Source of the DNA: Symmachiella macrocystis
GTDB lineage: Bacteria; Planctomycetota; Planctomycetia; Planctomycetales; Planctomycetaceae
Assembly: GCF_007860075.1 (NCBI RefSeq)
Contig: NZ_SJPP01000003.1
Coordinates: 1 to 64,000, forward strand
Length of the DNA stretch: 64,000 bases
Direction: 5' to 3'
Positions 63,506 to 64,000 of the stretch are shown piece by piece. The notes beneath the pieces were generated by a model. That model saw nothing but the letters and a program-made list of their open reading frames with translations, ran no database searches and was not told the DNA's origin. Position 1 is the first letter of the stretch; the number at the start of each line of letters is the position of its first letter. A program made the translations under genes and the position numbers.

Positions 63506-63901
63506 ATGACGATCGACACAACGAATTTGACGTGTCCGAGTTGGGCACGTCGAATTGTGGTGGGCATCTTGATCGCAAGCTGCGGTGGCTGTGCGAGACA
63601 AATGGGTGTAACCATGATTCCGCCGGATGCATTGACCGAGAGCGCGCTCACCGTCCTAGAGCAGAGGATCCGAAGTTATCACAGCAACCATGGAACTCTG
63701 CCGCCGGACCTCCACAGCTTGCCACTTCAACCCGAAAAATCGAACGACCTGAGCGATGGGTGGGATCGTCCTATCGAATTCACACGCGAGAGCGATTCTT
63801 TATGCTACATCCGCTCTCTAGGGGCCGACGGTGAAATTGGCGGAACTGGAGACAATTCCGACGTCGTAAGAACCGTCAACGTGGGACTTTCCCACGAATA
63901 A
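63506..63901 (+). CDS. GspG-like lipoprotein
   Basis: Predicted lipoprotein of 131 residues. The start is the ATG at 63506; a TTG at 63479 is weaker. A hydrophobic leader (RIVVGILIASCGGCARQ) contains the lipobox IASC. The C-terminal part reads VLEQRIRSYHSNHGTLPPDL, LSDGWDRPIEFTRESDSLCY and SLGADGEIGGTGDNSDV. The order helix, NHG-x-LPP-x-L, then D-G-W-x-x-P, then S-x-G-x-D-x-x-GG-x-x-D is that of the C-terminal half of the type II secretion pseudopilin GspG. The pilin-type leader is absent, so it is a lipoprotein that borrowed or preserved that fold. The function is unknown. Confidence 0.7.
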   Translation: MTIDTTNLTCPSWARRIVVGILIASCGGCARQMGVTMIPPDALTESALTVLEQRIRSYHSNHGTLPPDLHSLPLQPEKSNDLSDGWDRPIEFTRESDSLCYIRSLGADGEIGGTGDNSDVVRTVNVGLSHE

Positions 63902-64000
63902 TGCGTCCCAGTCGCCCGTGCAACTGCCACTCGAACCGGTGAACTGAGACGAAGCATCGAAGTGGTCACAGAACACACGGACTGGTGCGATTCTCGAAAC

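Noticed and set aside
1-64000. tRNA, rRNA, insertion sequences and prophage genes
   Set aside because: Looked for characteristic T-loop sequences, transposases, integrases and phage structural proteins; none were convincing.

Overview
This 64 kb window is chromosomal DNA from a planctomycete, most likely of the order Planctomycetales. The main evidence is three gene pairs that are hallmarks of the phylum: large secreted proteins with a planctomycete-type cytochrome domain (PSCyt1, CxxCH), DUF1549 and DUF1553, each linked to a DUF1501 protein. Other planctomycete traits are an ESLEDRKLM export motif on an RTX protein, a Cys-rich HEAT-like secreted protein, a secreted sulfatase, a DUF6807 (PmoA-like) protein and generous non-coding spacing. 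The genus cannot be fixed from the sequence alone.

Layout. 1-7,100: a DUF1801 gene with an apparent ATC start, then the pyruvate dehydrogenase genes aceE, aceF (one lipoyl domain) and lpdA. 7,100-20,000: a ROK repressor, surface module 1 (DUF1553 with an embedded LamG-like domain, then DUF1501, minus strand), a membrane SpoIIE/RsbU-type phosphatase, and surface module 2 (DUF1553 with an embedded discoidin-like domain, then DUF1501, plus strand). 20,000-31,000: an RhlE-like RNA helicase, a sulfatase, an RTX protein, an esterase, an M20 amidohydrolase, a DUF3748-like beta-propeller protein, an unknown membrane protein and a flavodoxin-like FMN reductase. 31,000-41,000: a Crp/Fnr regulator, a PpiC/SurA foldase, an AlaC-like aminotransferase, a CPBP protease, a membrane metallophosphoesterase, a small HEWVH membrane protein, and a 987-residue FAD/Fe-S dehydrogenase. 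41,000-50,000, mostly minus strand: scpB, an inverted-topology zinc-finger protein, dnaA, a GNAT protein, an fmdB-like zinc ribbon, an ECF sigma/anti-sigma pair, trmB, fabZ and a HAD-like protein lacking its nucleophile. 50,000-64,000: an orphan blaI next to a likely blaR1/M56 remnant, a Cys-rich lipoprotein, a protein with three STN-like modules, a glycosyltransferase, surface module 3 (split by two Uma2 genes), the Cys-rich HEAT-like protein, the DUF6807 protein, a 2Fe-2S ferredoxin and a GspG-like lipoprotein.

The housekeeping genes are ordinary. The accessory interest lies in the three surface modules, whose cytochrome protein carries a different carbohydrate-binding-type insertion in modules 1 and 2 and none in module 3. 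Together with the sulfatase and esterase they suggest outward-facing handling of complex polysaccharides, which is inference. No tRNA, rRNA, CRISPR array, insertion sequence, prophage or replication origin was recognised. Several strong hairpin terminators are visible, one of them inside the 3' end of the opposing gene.
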